From Anthostomella pinea (taxonomy: Eukaryota; Ascomycota; Sordariomycetes; Xylariales; Xylariaceae): DNA of 64,000 nt. Positions 1 to 11,195 of the stretch are shown here, one piece after another. The translations under genes and the position numbers were made by a program. Numbering within the stretch: the first letter of the stretch is position 1; each line of letters starts with the position of its first letter. The stretch spans positions 5,146,001-5,210,000 of the forward strand of contig CAUWAG010000020.1 of the NCBI GenBank assembly GCA_963556695.1, written 5' to 3'. Below the pieces are notes generated by a model that was given only the letters and a program-made list of their open reading frames with translations, did not search any database and was not told the origin of the DNA.

Positions 1-821
1 GAACTGTCTGATCTGAACCACGCACCAAGACAGCCGAAGAGCCATTCAGCCACCCATATCATTGACTTCGTCCGTTCGAGGCTATCTTGTCTCACAAAGC
101 CACACACGGCTCTCTCTACTGTGATGACAGCATGGGGTTGGCTTGGGTTGAAGAAGACTCTCCTACCCAGTGGCAGGCGGTTGACATGGCAATCGCGTAA
201 TAACCTGAGATGAGTATCCATTCAGGGGCAATTGATCGGGACAACCGCGCAGTCGTAGCCTATTTCACATTCTCGTTTCGACCGCTCGGTGGGACCCAGG
301 TGAGCACCTCCTCAGCAACCAGGCCAGTGTAATGGAAGTTCTAGGACTCATAGTCAGAGAGGTAGCAACAATAGTGCCCTATGATATTCTACGAACGAAC
401 AGTTGATGGGAGTTAGGACGCGACTTCGCCTATGGCGGAGTTCTTGCCTCCCGGATCGTTGATGCTTAAGCGCCACAAGTTGATGGCGAGGACCGAGTAG
501 GTCAGATTCCGACGTCATACTTGAGGTCGATGGGAAGAAGGATGGGATCTATTTTCAACGAGTCAACATCATCGCGGTCGACACATTTTTCGAATGGGCA
601 CAAACCTCAATTCAATCAGCGTTGAACGGATGGTCGCGGTCGCGCCACGGTGGAGGACCAAGCGCTGAAGCGCGTCTGGTTCAGCGAGATGACCGCGCTC
701 TGTCATTGACGTCACCAGCTGCCAACGAAACTCCTTGACATGACCACCTGCAAGGTACCGAATCATCAATACAACAAAGCGAAGTTCTCTTTACATACAG
801 TCAGTAGCCCCTGAAAGCCTC
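1..821. other. intergenic, no gene recognised
   Basis: No reading frame here resembles a known protein and no convincing splice structure was seen. The right part presumably holds the promoter and 5' leader of the DHH gene that follows. No tRNA or repeat was noticed. Confidence 0.6.
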
Positions 822-2369
822 ATGAAGAGGACCTTGAGCTCATGTCTTTCATTGACGGTACCTCGAATAATCGCACCGAGGAGTGTGAGCCAGGTCCATC
901 GCCAATACCTCACCTATGCGCCAACGTCAATACGCCAGCCACTCACCTTACCACAACTTGACTCTTTTGGTGGTTCAAATGTGACAATGAAACGTAACGC
1001 ATCATCAGTCGCCAAAGGAGCACCTCGAGCGAAGAAGCCCCGGCCGGAAGTACCCGAGTACCACCTGACCCCTTCATTAAGGGACGAGTCCGGGGAAGCC
1101 ATCTGGCCAGCCCCAAAGGAGCAAATCCAACAAGCCAGAGAATTCATCCTCGAATGGCACGTACCATTTACGTGACTACACCAGGCTACGGGCTAACTGC
1201 CAATCAGTGCGGCGGCAAAAAAGAGAACTTTGATCGTCCCCGATAAAGATGCTGACGGCTTGAGTTCAGGAGCAATTCTGCAGAAGACACTGGTCTTGCT
1301 CGGGCTCGACCCTGATCTCATATCAGCCCATCTACTAAAGAAGGGCAACAACCCACATGAAAAGAGCGAGCGTGAGGCCATGAAGTCTCATGAGCCAGCA
1401 TACATCATCGTCCTTGACCAGGGCTCGAGAAAAGCACCCCCAGTCATCGATGCGCCTCATAAGGCCTTGGTAATGGATCACCATTGGGCTCTTGATGATG
1501 AGTTCCCAGAAGGGTCGGAACACGTCACTGCGTGCAACTCACCGCCTGTGGCTACGAGTGCGTTACTCACCTATAATATCTGTTCTCCGCTACACGAGGA
1601 CGTAGCCCGCACCTGCGACTGGCTGTGTGTGATGGGCACTCATGGGGATCTGGGCAACACGCTGAAGTGGGAGCCGCCGTTTCCAGACATGAAGGCGGCT
1701 TTCAAGACGTATACCAAGAAGGCGATAAACGACGCCGTCTCCCTGATCAACGCACCACGTCGGACGGCCACATACGATGTCCCAGCAGCCTGGGCTGCTC
1801 TGACGGCCGCCGCTTCACCCGCCGAGCTACTCAAGAACCGCAGCCTGCTTGCGGCGAGGGCCGAGGTCAACGCAGAGGTCGAACGTTGCACGCACACGGC
1901 GCCCAGGTTCTCCGGTGACGGGAAGATCGCCGTCTTCCGCATCAACTCGGCCGCGCAGATCCACCCCGTCATCGCCACGAGGTGGGCCGGGCACCTGCAG
2001 TCGCCGAAGCTCGAGGTCATCTTGGTCGCCAACGAGGGCTACCTGCCTGGCATGGTCAACTTCTCGTGTCGGGTGCCCAGAAGCGCGAGGGGACGCGATC
2101 CACCGGTGAATATCATCGAGGTGCTGAGGGATATAGCGGAGAGGTCGCCGAATCCTACTCTGCGTGAGAGGCTTGGAGAGTCGTTTGCGAGGGGGCATAA
2201 GGAGGCCAGTGGTGGGATTGTGCCGAAGGCTGAGTTTGAGGAGCTGATGGATATCCTTGAGATTGGGAAGAAGCCGCCCGCGGACAGTCCGAAGAAAGTT
2301 AAGAAGGAGGCGGGTCCGAAACAGTTGAATACCTTGATGAATTACTTTGGGAAGCAGGGTGGGTCGTAG
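822..2369 (+). CDS. DHH-family phosphoesterase with C-terminal PIP-box-like motif
   Basis: Exons 822-1171 and 1208-2369 give 503 aa; starting at the next in-frame ATG (987) gives 448 aa. The DHH superfamily hydrolyses phosphodiester bonds (RecJ exonucleases, pyrophosphatases) using metal-binding Asp and His residues. Visible motifs are VPDKDADGLSSG just after the intron, VLDQGS, the signature MDHH and GTHGDLG, in family order. The basic stretch near residue 70 (RAKKPRP) and Lys-rich tail suggest nuclear targeting. The last 20 residues contain LNTLMNYF, which resembles a PCNA-interacting (PIP) box with Leu in place of the usual Gln. The intron is required because an in-frame TGA lies at 1173-1175; at 36 nt it is unusually short, though it has GT, CTAAC and CAG. 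The upstream ATG adds an Arg/Ser-rich, presequence-like extension. Family assignment is firm; substrate is unknown. Confidence 0.85.
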
Positions 2370-2782
2370 AATCCTGTCTGGCTATCACGATTAGCATCAA
2401 TTAGAAATTCACCATGTCCATCCCAAGGGCTTGTGGGACAGGCCGAGGAGGTAGTTGCTTTTGAGGGCAAACCGATTGTATCATATTGTCGACCAAGGAC
2501 AAAGTCACTCTTGCTGTCATATGTTCCACCCCTTCAACTCCACCTGGATAAGAGCCACTATCTCTGGAGAACAATCCAAAAGTCAAACATACAATGTCAA
2601 TACCCAAAAACCCCACAAAATGCCAACAAGGCAAAGACCCTCAATGTTGAAGCCCGCAAAGTACTGTACCTGTAATCCACGAGTACATTTCTCAGAACAA
2701 CACCACTCTCCCAACCACGCCGGCCTTCCTTCCTCCCTTCAACTCCGATCCTGATCATCACAAACAAGCGTCTACCTAACCC
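2370..2782. other. convergent 3' intergenic region
   Basis: Between the 3' ends of the DHH gene (+) and the CoA-binding gene (-). It probably holds both 3' UTRs; no gene seen. Confidence 0.6.
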
Positions 2783-3538
2783 TTACAGCTGTCCCACCTC
2801 CTTCATCCCCTCCTCCCCATCAACCAGGACACACCACCCTCCATGCCCACCCCCGCCCTCTCCGGCCACAACCGCGCCCTGATACCCCTCCCCATCCTTT
2901 CCCTCCTTTCCCTCCTTCCCGTCCGCGCCCCGCGCAAACGCCATGACCGCGTCGTCCCACGTACCAGGCTGCAGCCACACGGCCGGGATGCCGACGCGGC
3001 GGGCCTCGCGCAGGACCTCCAGGGTCGCGGGCGGCGGCGTGATGATGGACAGCGAGGTGTTGGTCGGTTCCGGCAGGTCTGATAGCGACTTGAGCGTTGG
3101 GTGGGTGCCGTGCCGCGTCTTGATGCTGGGGGTGATGGGGTTGATGGGGGTTACGGAGAGTGCGTGGTCTTGGTACCAGACGAAGACTGGGAGGTGTAAT
3201 TGTTAGTGTGTAGGTGTGATAGATATTATATGCCGCGTTTGCTGATGCTTGAGTTCGCGCCACTTGGCAGCGAGATCCGACGCTGAGGACTTGTCTTCAG
3301 TGCTTCTAAATGATGATAATGATGTGGGGTTACCCAGGTATATGTTAGGGGATGACAATGCTCAGATGAATCTATGCCCCGCAGAATGAAGTGAGATGAG
3401 ATGAGATGAGATGAGATGAGATGAGATGAGATGCAACAACTCACCCTTGTGGCCGAACTTGGCAGGGTTGGAGCTAGCACCGACGACGGCGAACTGCGGC
3501 GAGGCGAAAAAGACCTTGACGGTAGCGTCGGTCGTCAT
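2783..3538 (-). CDS. CoA-binding domain protein (YccU-like)
   Basis: Two exons on the minus strand, 3538-3445 and 3186-2783 (intron 3187-3444), encode 165 aa. The N-terminus reads FFASPQFAVVGASSNPAKFG, the nucleotide-binding glycine loop of the CoA-binding Rossmann family (YccU/succinyl-CoA ligase alpha-like). The second exon continues VFVWYQDH, then SLSDLP and the family-typical GIPAVWLQPGTWDD. The GTGAGT donor and CCCAG acceptor keep frame (phase 1). Near the C-terminus a Gly/Lys/Glu low-complexity run (about residues 125-140) interrupts the domain. The large intron carries an ATGAG microsatellite. The gene is divergent from the methyltransferase at 4083, with a TATATATA sequence near 3727-3735 in the shared intergenic region. 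Likely a cytosolic small-molecule binding protein; ligand not proven. Confidence 0.88.
3391..3433. repeat. ATGAG pentanucleotide microsatellite
   Basis: Seven perfect tandem ATGAG units (3396-3430) plus flanking imperfect ones, within the intron of the CoA-binding gene. Its length is not a multiple of three per unit, but it is spliced out. Confidence 0.95.
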
Positions 3539-4082
3539 TTTGAACATATGGAGATGTCGTGGATGGGATATGTGATGGGTTGATGATGACAATCCGGGAC
3601 GATGTGCCAAGGGTCTATGAGCCCGTTTGATCTGTAGGTGGTTCGGGTATATCAACGCCCAAGAGACTGAGCTTTGAAGATGGCGAGAAAGGTTGCAATT
3701 AACTCTAGATGCCTGGGCCTGTCCCGGATATATATAAATCATTGAGCAAACAGTAGGACACAAACAGCTGGAGGCTTCTGAATCGTTGAGCTGCAGGTGG
3801 TGATGCTGATCCCGTTTGCGCCGCTGGGCTGCGTTGAGCCGAGGCAGCCCGCGGCATCCGATACCGCCGATCGGTCACAGTTTCGGGCCCGGTGTTTCCC
3901 TCTCAAAGGATTCAGGAAGGATGAAACCTTCCGTCCCCTGTCACCAATCCCCAAACGCTTCTTTTCACCTGTGAGACTATTCGACAATACTCTCCCTGTG
4001 CAACCGCGTCTCAACACTTTATTGCAGTCCTTTGTACACATTGATCCGGTTGCCCGGCCTGGACACGCCTTGAGTGGCAGAG
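3539..4082. promoter_or_regulatory. divergent promoter region
   Basis: 544 bp separate the start codons of the CoA-binding gene (-) and the methyltransferase gene (+), so both promoters must lie here or overlap. A TATA-like run lies at about 3727-3735, roughly 190 bp upstream of the minus-strand start. No specific factor site is claimed. Confidence 0.5.
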
Positions 4083-5067
4083 ATGGCGACATTTGCGTCT
4101 GTGTCCCACCCACCACCACGGCTCTTGCTTACGTGGGCGTCAACATCGCTAATACTTCTATAGCCGACCAACCTTCTCCGCCAAGGCCTACGCAGCCTTC
4201 CGGCCAACATACCCGCAGTCACTGTTTCGGACCGTGCTGAACTTCCACCAACAGCACCCACAGCAGACCCCCGATGGCGCCGGCACCCTGCTAGATCTGG
4301 GCTGCGGGCACGGCCTCATCGCCCGAGGCCTGAGTCCCCAATTCAAGTCCGTAGTCGCCATCGACCCGTCAGCGGGCATGGTAGCGCAGGCGCAACGCAC
4401 GACGGACGACACCAAGATCACGTTCCGCGAGGGCAGCGCCGAGGACCTTTCGTTTCTCGCGGACCGCTCCGTGGACATGGCGGTCGCGGGCCAGGCGGCG
4501 CACTGGTTCGACTACGGCAAGGTGTGGCCCAACCTCGCGCGCGTGGTGCGCCCCGGCGGCACGCTGGCCTTCTGGGGCTACAAGGACAACGTGCTGCTCG
4601 GCGCGACGCAGGCCACGGAGATCATGGAGCAGTTCGTCTACGGGTTCGGCGAGGTGGCGCCGGGCGTCGAGGGCATGGGGCCCTACTGGGAGCAGCCGGG
4701 CCGCAGTATCCTAAGGGATCTGCTGCGCAGCGTGCAGGCGCCTGAGAAGGACTGGACGGACGTCACGAGGTTGGAGCATGAGCCTGGACAGGAGGGTTCG
4801 GGGGAGGAGGCGTGCTGGTTGAGGAAGAAGATGAAGCTCGGGGAGGTGGAGGGCTATACGCGGACGTTTAGCTGCTTCAGTGGGTGGAGGGATGCCCATC
4901 CTGAGGCGAAGAGCAGGGCGGATGGTGGGGATGGGGATGTGGTTGATTTCATGTGGGATCGTATGGTTGATGCTGTGCCGGAATGGAAGGCCCTGGGCGA
5001 GCGGTGGAGGGAGGCGGAGGTTGTGAGTGATTGGGGGACGTATGTACTGATGGCCCGGCGTAGGTGA
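4083..5067 (+). CDS. class I SAM-dependent methyltransferase (TMT1/CRG1-like)
   Basis: Exon 1 is a 14-nt microexon (4083-4096, encoding MATF plus two bases); intron 4097-4163 (67 nt, GCTAAT branch, TATAG acceptor); exon 2 4164-5067. The product is 305 aa. After splicing the N-terminus reads MATFARPTFSAKAYAAFRP, matching the usual start of fungal trans-aconitate methyltransferase-like proteins. Motif I LDLGCGHG, the acidic VAIDPSAGM strand and the AAHWFD segment mark a Rossmann-type SAM methyltransferase; VVRPGG is the motif before strand 5. Substrate is not predictable; relatives methylate trans-aconitate or small toxic metabolites. The donor GTCTGT is non-consensus, which is the weakest part of the model, but no other start restores the conserved N-terminus. 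Divergent from the CoA-binding gene. Confidence 0.87.
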
Positions 5068-6180
5068 TGCGATTGCCAGTCGCTCATACTCTAGAATTTC
5101 GATGATGCAGTAAATATGCCTTCCAAGTACCGTAGTCTATGTACCGTAGTCTATGAATCTGATGTAGCGGCGACCAGTATGGCCGCTTGTAGACGATGCT
5201 ACCTGGGAGTACTGTAAGACACCTGCGACTCCTGGATTCAGGGGTACATTAATTGCCCTAATGAGAGTAAAGTAGAGCCTGGCCGGCCAAGAACTCCAAG
5301 AAGTAAGCAACATCATGATATCTTTCATCTGGACAATTCCAGTAGGACACCAACTGAGTAGGACAAAGACCGTCGAGTGGTGATGTTGATGTTGTTCTTC
5401 TGCCCCTCGCTGGTGACCGTTGGTTGCCCTGCCAATTTCGTTTGTCCCCACTACAAAAGGCATTGACAGGCGGGTGCGGTCGCGCATGAATTGCACTGGC
5501 CAGGGGGTAATAAGGCAACACACCAGTGGTCCAGTCCACTTTAGAACCTGATTCATTCCACCATCTTTCTTTCAAGACAAGCCAGACTGCGACCGCTCCT
5601 CCAGAAAACACCATCACGAACCTTGGCGCCTCTGCTCTGCGACTTCACTCTCTGCTTCACGTATTCTACAGTCTACAGTTGTCAATATGGTACGTTGTTT
5701 ATGTCCTCCCTCCACCATGCTACACCGATTGTCACTGTTTCCCTCGCCCCTGTTGTCCACTGTCGGTGGAAGTAAACACAGAGCCCCTCGGAGCCCCCTA
5801 ATCCCCGGTTTAGCGCCCTGTAGGCAGCTGAAAAGAGCGAGTCAGCACACTCTCTGGAGGCGGCGGTGGCGACAGCAGATTCCCAGGCATGGCAATATTC
5901 GGGGGAATGGCAACATCCTGTTGGTGTGCTGCGGTGTGACTGCGCCAGCGCCAGTGCCTGGTCACCTCCGATCACCTCATCGCCTTATTTGGCAACGAGA
6001 ATTGACGAATCGATCTTTGCATTCGGGCACATGCTTTTCTTCTTTCATCAACATACTCCTACCAATCACCTCGATCCTTTGTGTACCCAACGATTCTGCT
6101 TCTCTCCAATCCTTCATTCTGTTCCAATCTACACGCGCATTTGCTACAAGACCGCATCACACCTACTATAATCAGCCAGA
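5068..6180. other. intergenic: methyltransferase 3' side and cdc4 leader
   Basis: About 1.1 kb without a recognisable gene. It contains the 14-bp tandem duplication at 5127-5154 and, toward the right, the pyrimidine-rich leader of cdc4. An ATG followed directly by GTACGT at 5687 looks like a donor site, so a 5'-UTR intron is possible. Confidence 0.5.
5127..5154. repeat. 14-bp perfect tandem duplication
   Basis: GTACCGTAGTCTAT occurs twice head to tail (5127-5140 and 5141-5154), just downstream of the methyltransferase stop codon. Confidence 0.95.
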
Positions 6181-6787
6181 ATGGCCACTAATTACGAGAA
6201 CACCGGGCAGGCTTCGACCAACTACAAGGAGGCTTTCAGTCTCTTCGACAAGCGAGGCAACGGCCGCGTAACCCTCGACAGTCTAGGTGACCTCCTGCGC
6301 GCCTGTGGCCAGAACCCTACCTTGTCCGAGATCAGCGACCTGGAGAGAAATGTCGGTGGTGATTGTGAGCGGCACCCTTTGTTTACCCCCGAGTTTCCCG
6401 TGCGCCCAAGTATCCAAGCGCCATCGACAAACGCGAATTGATACCGCAATGCGACGAGGACAACGACGGACAACATAGAAGCATCCAGAGGACAAACGTG
6501 GCTAATCTAATTCTACGTTTGTAGTTGACTTCGAGACGTTTTCCAAGATCCTGAACCGACCGGGCGGCTTCCGCGACCCTGGCGAGCCCGACGAGTACTG
6601 CCGCGGATTCCAGGTGTTCGACAAGGACATGACAGGGTTTATCGGCGTCGGACAGCTCAAGTACATCCTGACGAATCTGGGCGAGAAGATGACGGACGAG
6701 GAGGTGGACGAGCTGCTCAAGGCGGTAGACACCAGCTCTGGACAGGTCAACTACACAGATCTTGTCCGGACTATCCTTGCCAACTGA
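6181..6787 (+). CDS. cdc4: myosin II essential light chain (Cdc4)
   Basis: Exons 6181-6364 and 6525-6787 (intron 160 nt, GTGAGC/TAG) encode 148 aa. The protein is an EF-hand light chain. The motif GDLLRACGQNPT in the N-lobe, LNRPGGF in the linker, FQVFDKDMTGFIGV in the third hand and LGEKMTDEEVDELLK are diagnostic of fungal Cdc4, which binds the IQ motif of type II myosin heavy chain and is needed for the contractile ring at cytokinesis. As in relatives, most calcium loops are degenerate; FDKRGNGRV and FDKDMTGFI keep only part of the ligand set, so calcium binding is doubtful. Length fits the family (about 140-150 aa). The start is fixed by the conserved N-terminal helix. Confidence 0.95.
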
Positions 6788-7610
6788 AATCAAAGACCCA
6801 CGATATGGGATAATGCAAGGAGTTTGGAGGGATGGTGCTTTGTGTCGCACGCACGCACGCACTCGCAATACGGAATGTACTACACTACTGGACTTGATGG
6901 CACTGCATGGCTCGGCGATGACACTGGCGTTTGTTCATTGATTCATGGGACCCCTCTGGATTGGGTAGATGCGCCTGCGTTGTAGTCATGTGGGATACCT
7001 TATAGACGAGGAGGCTACACCGGTTCCTCGTAATGAATATGCTGTACGGCCCGTACCCAAATAAGTCCCCCTTACTTCGATGTCTTGCAATTGTGACTCC
7101 GCGATGACTTAACTGTCTAGGTGAGACAGTGCTCTACTTGATGACTGCTCGTGATAGGTATGTGAAGATTTACACCCGGTTTGGCCTCCTGCTGGATCGT
7201 CCTAGATTGGAAGCTTGAGAAACGATGTAGCAATGTTTCAACCTCGCAGGTCGGCAGCAGCAAGTGGATGCCCTGGAGACCCATAGAGGACCCCGCAATG
7301 GGGAGCTCCAGCTGGAGGGATCGGGGGCCTCCCCCGCTCACCAGGTAGCTCCAAGCTCAGTGGCCGGCGAGCACCTCCAGTGGAGTGACCACATCAGGAA
7401 CATCCCTCGAGGCCACTTTGTACACCTGCACCGATTATCACAACCAACCACTGGAGCTCACCAGGTTACCGACCGTGCCGACCTCCCATCTGACCCCGAG
7501 ACCTGCACACGCACATCCATACATTCCAGATTGACTCAACGACGTCCACCAGTACACCTGCCCAACTCTGTCGCCTTGTACAATCCCATTGGACAGACCC
7601 TCAGCCATCA
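6788..7610. other. intergenic between cdc4 and M3 peptidase
   Basis: 823 bp; cdc4 3' UTR (with a short CGCA run near 6848-6860) and the promoter/5' leader of the peptidase gene. No gene recognised. Confidence 0.5.
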
Positions 7611-10082
7611 TTGATCCTGGCTACGACGACATCTACAAGAAGCTCCCGGCCCCTCCTCCTCGTCATCTCCCTCCTCGTTCTTCTCCTCGCCATCACCTTC
7701 AACCTGGCTGCTCCAAGGGCTGCTTCGCGCCTCACCTCCTACCTGAACCAGATCCGCCTCAGGCCTTCTCCGTCTACTACAACATCCCCCTTCAGCCCAT
7801 CTCCAACTCCCAGTCGACCCGTCGTGACGGCAGTCATGGCGCCCGAGAAGTACAAGAACCCGCCACAAGCTCCGCCGACCTTCACCGGCACCAAGGAGTC
7901 CATCGTGAACGATGCCAAAGCACTCTGCTACACCACCCGGACTCTGCTCGACAAGGTCGTTGCCGGAGTGCCCGCCGAGAAGTCCACCTTCGCCTCGGTC
8001 ATGGCGCCTATGGTCGAAGACGAGAACGAGGCCCAGCTGAGCTCTCGCATACTCGGCTTCTACCAGTACGTTTCCGCCGACGCCGACCTGCGCAAAGCTT
8101 CGAGCGAGGCCGAGAGTATCATGGACGAGTTCACTATCGAGTGTAATATGCGGGAGGATGTCTACGCTCTGGTTGAGGCTGCCTTCCAGGCGCAGAGCGG
8201 CAAGGAGCATGGCCTCCATGCCGAGAGCTTGCGGTTGCTCGAGAAGGAACGTAAGGGCTACATCCGAAACGGTCTCGGTCTGCCCAAGGGTCCCCAACGG
8301 GATCGCTTCAAGGAGATCAAGAAGCGGCTCAGCCAGATCGGCATTGAGTTCCAGAAGAACCTGAACGAGGAAGACGGCGGGCTCTGGTTTACGAAGGAGG
8401 AGCTGGATGGTGTGCCTAGTGACTTGGTGGACGGTTTGGAGAAGGGGACTGGTGAGAACGAGGGCAAGGTCAAGCTGAGCTTCAAGTACCCGGATCTATT
8501 CCCTACTCTCAAGTTTGCCAAGAACCCCGAGACGAGGAAGAAGCTCTTCATTTCTAATGAGAACAAGGTATGTGACTGGGGCGAGCGCCGAATTGGAACT
8601 AACACCAGTAATTCTGAAGGACATGAAGCTAAATGTCACGGCAGTGCAATCAAAACATCCCACTCTTCAAAGAAGCTATCCTACTGCGAGACGAGGCTGC
8701 TCGGATGCTGGGCTACCCTAACCACGCTGCTTTCCGTATAGAAGACAAGATGGCCAAGGTACCCGAGACCGTCAATACCTTTCTCTCCGATCTTCGGAAA
8801 CGACTGGTGGCAGGAGGTGAGAAGGAGAGAGATCATCTGCTTGAGCTCAAGAAGAAGGACGAGGGGTCGCGGGGATTGAAGCCGGACGGAAACTACTACC
8901 TCTGGGATCATCGGTACTATGACCGTATGATGGTCGAGCAAGAGTACAGCATTGACGAAGTCAAGATAGCGGAGTACTTCCCTCTAACAAGCACAATCCA
9001 GGGCATGCTGCACATCTTCGAGGAGCTCTTTGGGATGGTTTTCGTTGAGCTGGGCAAGGACGAGCGACAGAGGTTATCACCGACCGGAAAGGCCAAGGAT
9101 ATTGCTTGGCACGAGGATGTGATCATTTTCTCGGTCTGGAACGACAGCTCCGAGGGTGACGGCTTTGTCGGCTACCTGTATCTGGACTTGCACCCACGCC
9201 AAGGCAAATATGGCCATGCTGCCAACTTCAGTATCAGTCCTGGATTCCTCCAGAAGGATGGCTCACGCCGGTATCCCGCAACCGCCTTGGTCTGCAACTT
9301 CTCCAAGCCCACAGAGACGAAACCTTCGCTTCTAAAGCACGACGAGGTCGTAACTTTGTTCCATGAGCTGGGACACGGTATCCACGACCTGGCTGGCCGA
9401 TGCACCTACAGCCGTTTCCACGGAACCTCCACCGTTAGAGACTTTGTGGAAGCACCAAGTCAGATGCTCGAGAACTGGTGCTGGACGCCTAGTCAGCTGA
9501 AGTCGCTCTCGAATCACTACGAAACTGGCGAGAAGATCCCCGATGACCTGATCGAGAAGCAGATATCCACCAAGCATGTCAACGACAGTCTGTTCAATCT
9601 GAGACAATTGCACTTTGGCATATTCGACATGACCGTCCACTCGCCTGCGAGCCACGAGGAGTTGGAAAAGTTGGACGCCAGCGTATTGTTCAATGACCTG
9701 CGAACCCAGATTGCTGGTTTGAAGGGCCCAGAGGCTCTCGGCCAGGACAGGTATGTCCCCAATTGTCACCGCTGGAAGCTGATGCTTTTTATACTGACCG
9801 CCGAACAGCACATGGGGCCACGGACAAGCTACCTTTGGTCACCTCATCGGCGGTTACGACGCTGGCTACTACGGCTATTTGTCGTCTCAGGTATACAGTG
9901 CCGACATGTTCTATTCAAGCTTCAAGAAGAACCCAATGGATGGTAAGGAGGGCCGCAGATACCGCCACACCGTGTTGGAACGTGGTGGAAGCCAGGACGA
10001 GATGGAGACACTGAAGCAGTTCCTGGGCCGTGAACCGAGCAGCGACGCTTTCTACGCCGAACTGGGCCTCACTTCTGCATGA
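7611..10082 (+). CDS. prd1: M3-family zinc oligopeptidase (saccharolysin/thimet-like)
   Basis: Exons 7611-8567, 8645-9750 and 9809-10082 (introns 77 and 58 nt). From 7611 the product is 778 aa; from the in-frame ATG at 7836 (MAPEKYKNPP) it is 703 aa, the usual size of fungal saccharolysin. The zinc site LFHELGHGIHD (HEXXH) lies in exon 2, followed by FVEAPSQMLENW, which supplies the third ligand. The last exon carries HGQATFGHLIGGYDAGYYGY, the conserved M3 substrate-binding region, which confirms the second splice. These enzymes cleave short peptides, usually in the cytosol, vacuole or mitochondrial intermembrane space. The upstream start adds a hydrophobic stretch LLLVISLLVLLLAITF (about residues 15-30) that would act as a signal anchor. 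Which start is used is not decided by sequence. Confidence 0.93.
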
Positions 10083-11195
10083 CTTGACGGCGGACAGGGC
10101 AGGGCTAGACAATGAGTCTAGGGCTGCTTCTTCGAAAGGGTGACTTCTTTGCCAGGAGTATCACGTGGGATCTGTTCCTGCGACGGTGCTGCAGTGTACG
10201 GACATTGGGCTGCGAAGTTGAAGTAGCCTGATGGTATTTGTTGGAATTTGTTGGATGAAACAAACTCCACTCGCCCGATATATATGAACCGTAAATGAAA
10301 CGTCATGGGAATCTCACGGCTTACTCGGTGTGCAGATGAACAAAGATCGTGAATCAGTCACGACTCACAGGCATATTATAGCCCTACAATTATCTACATT
10401 CTGAACTACGAGTGGGCCAGTCATCCCACGTCCTACATTTCAACGGAGAGAGATGGTCGCCCATGCAGGCAAAGGAGCCAAATGATGAGACTAGGCTTCA
10501 TAAGCATAAAAGCTGCTTCTCGGTCCCGAACGCCTTGTAACGCTTGGGGTTGAAGTTAGGTGCGCGGCCAGTTCCCATGTTCACGATATGAATAGAAAGC
10601 CGCTACCTACCTTATCGTAGGATCCGTAATTGCGGTCCGGCCGTGTCCAGGGGCTTCTAATTGGGGCTCACACGCCCGACGATGGCGTTCAGACCGGGCC
10701 AGTTTCAGGTCAACTCTGATAATATTATGGTCTTCCTCGAAGAGTATCCACGTAAAAGTTCCGGACTGGAACTTCCAGTCAGCCCTACCCATCAAGTGCG
10801 TCCAGGGTCGTATGACATGGTAGCACGCGACGACGCCAATGACTATTTTGGGCCCTTTCCTTGTGGGTATCGAGGACTCATGGGCTGATGCAAATCCGCA
10901 GTGGATACAAGTCACGGCCTGCCTGGACATTCACCCTCGCATAACCTGACGGACTGGACATGGGAAGATAAAGGGACGCAGGGCTATAGGATGCGCATCC
11001 CTGTCCTCGTAAATATATTTCGGGTATATGTGTAGTTAACTCGTGTATAATCCTAACCTCCCGAGAACCTCAGACTACGAGACCGAAACCCCCTCCGGTC
11101 TTTTCGTTTTTCGACAGCATAATTTAAATTAGCATAATCAGAACACATACTTTGAAGTTACGTATCGAATCTGATAATCTAGGTAGTCGGCGTCA
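10083..11195. other. intergenic, no gene recognised
   Basis: About 1.1 kb. Short overlapping frames on both strands around 10.6-10.9 kb resemble nothing known. An AT-rich stretch near 11.0-11.15 kb precedes the monooxygenase start and may hold its promoter. Confidence 0.5.

Noticed and set aside
5687..6180. ATG followed directly by GTACGT at 5687 as the true first exon of cdc4
   Set aside because: No AG acceptor before the conserved N-terminus gives the right frame; a 5'-UTR intron remains possible but no coding exon.
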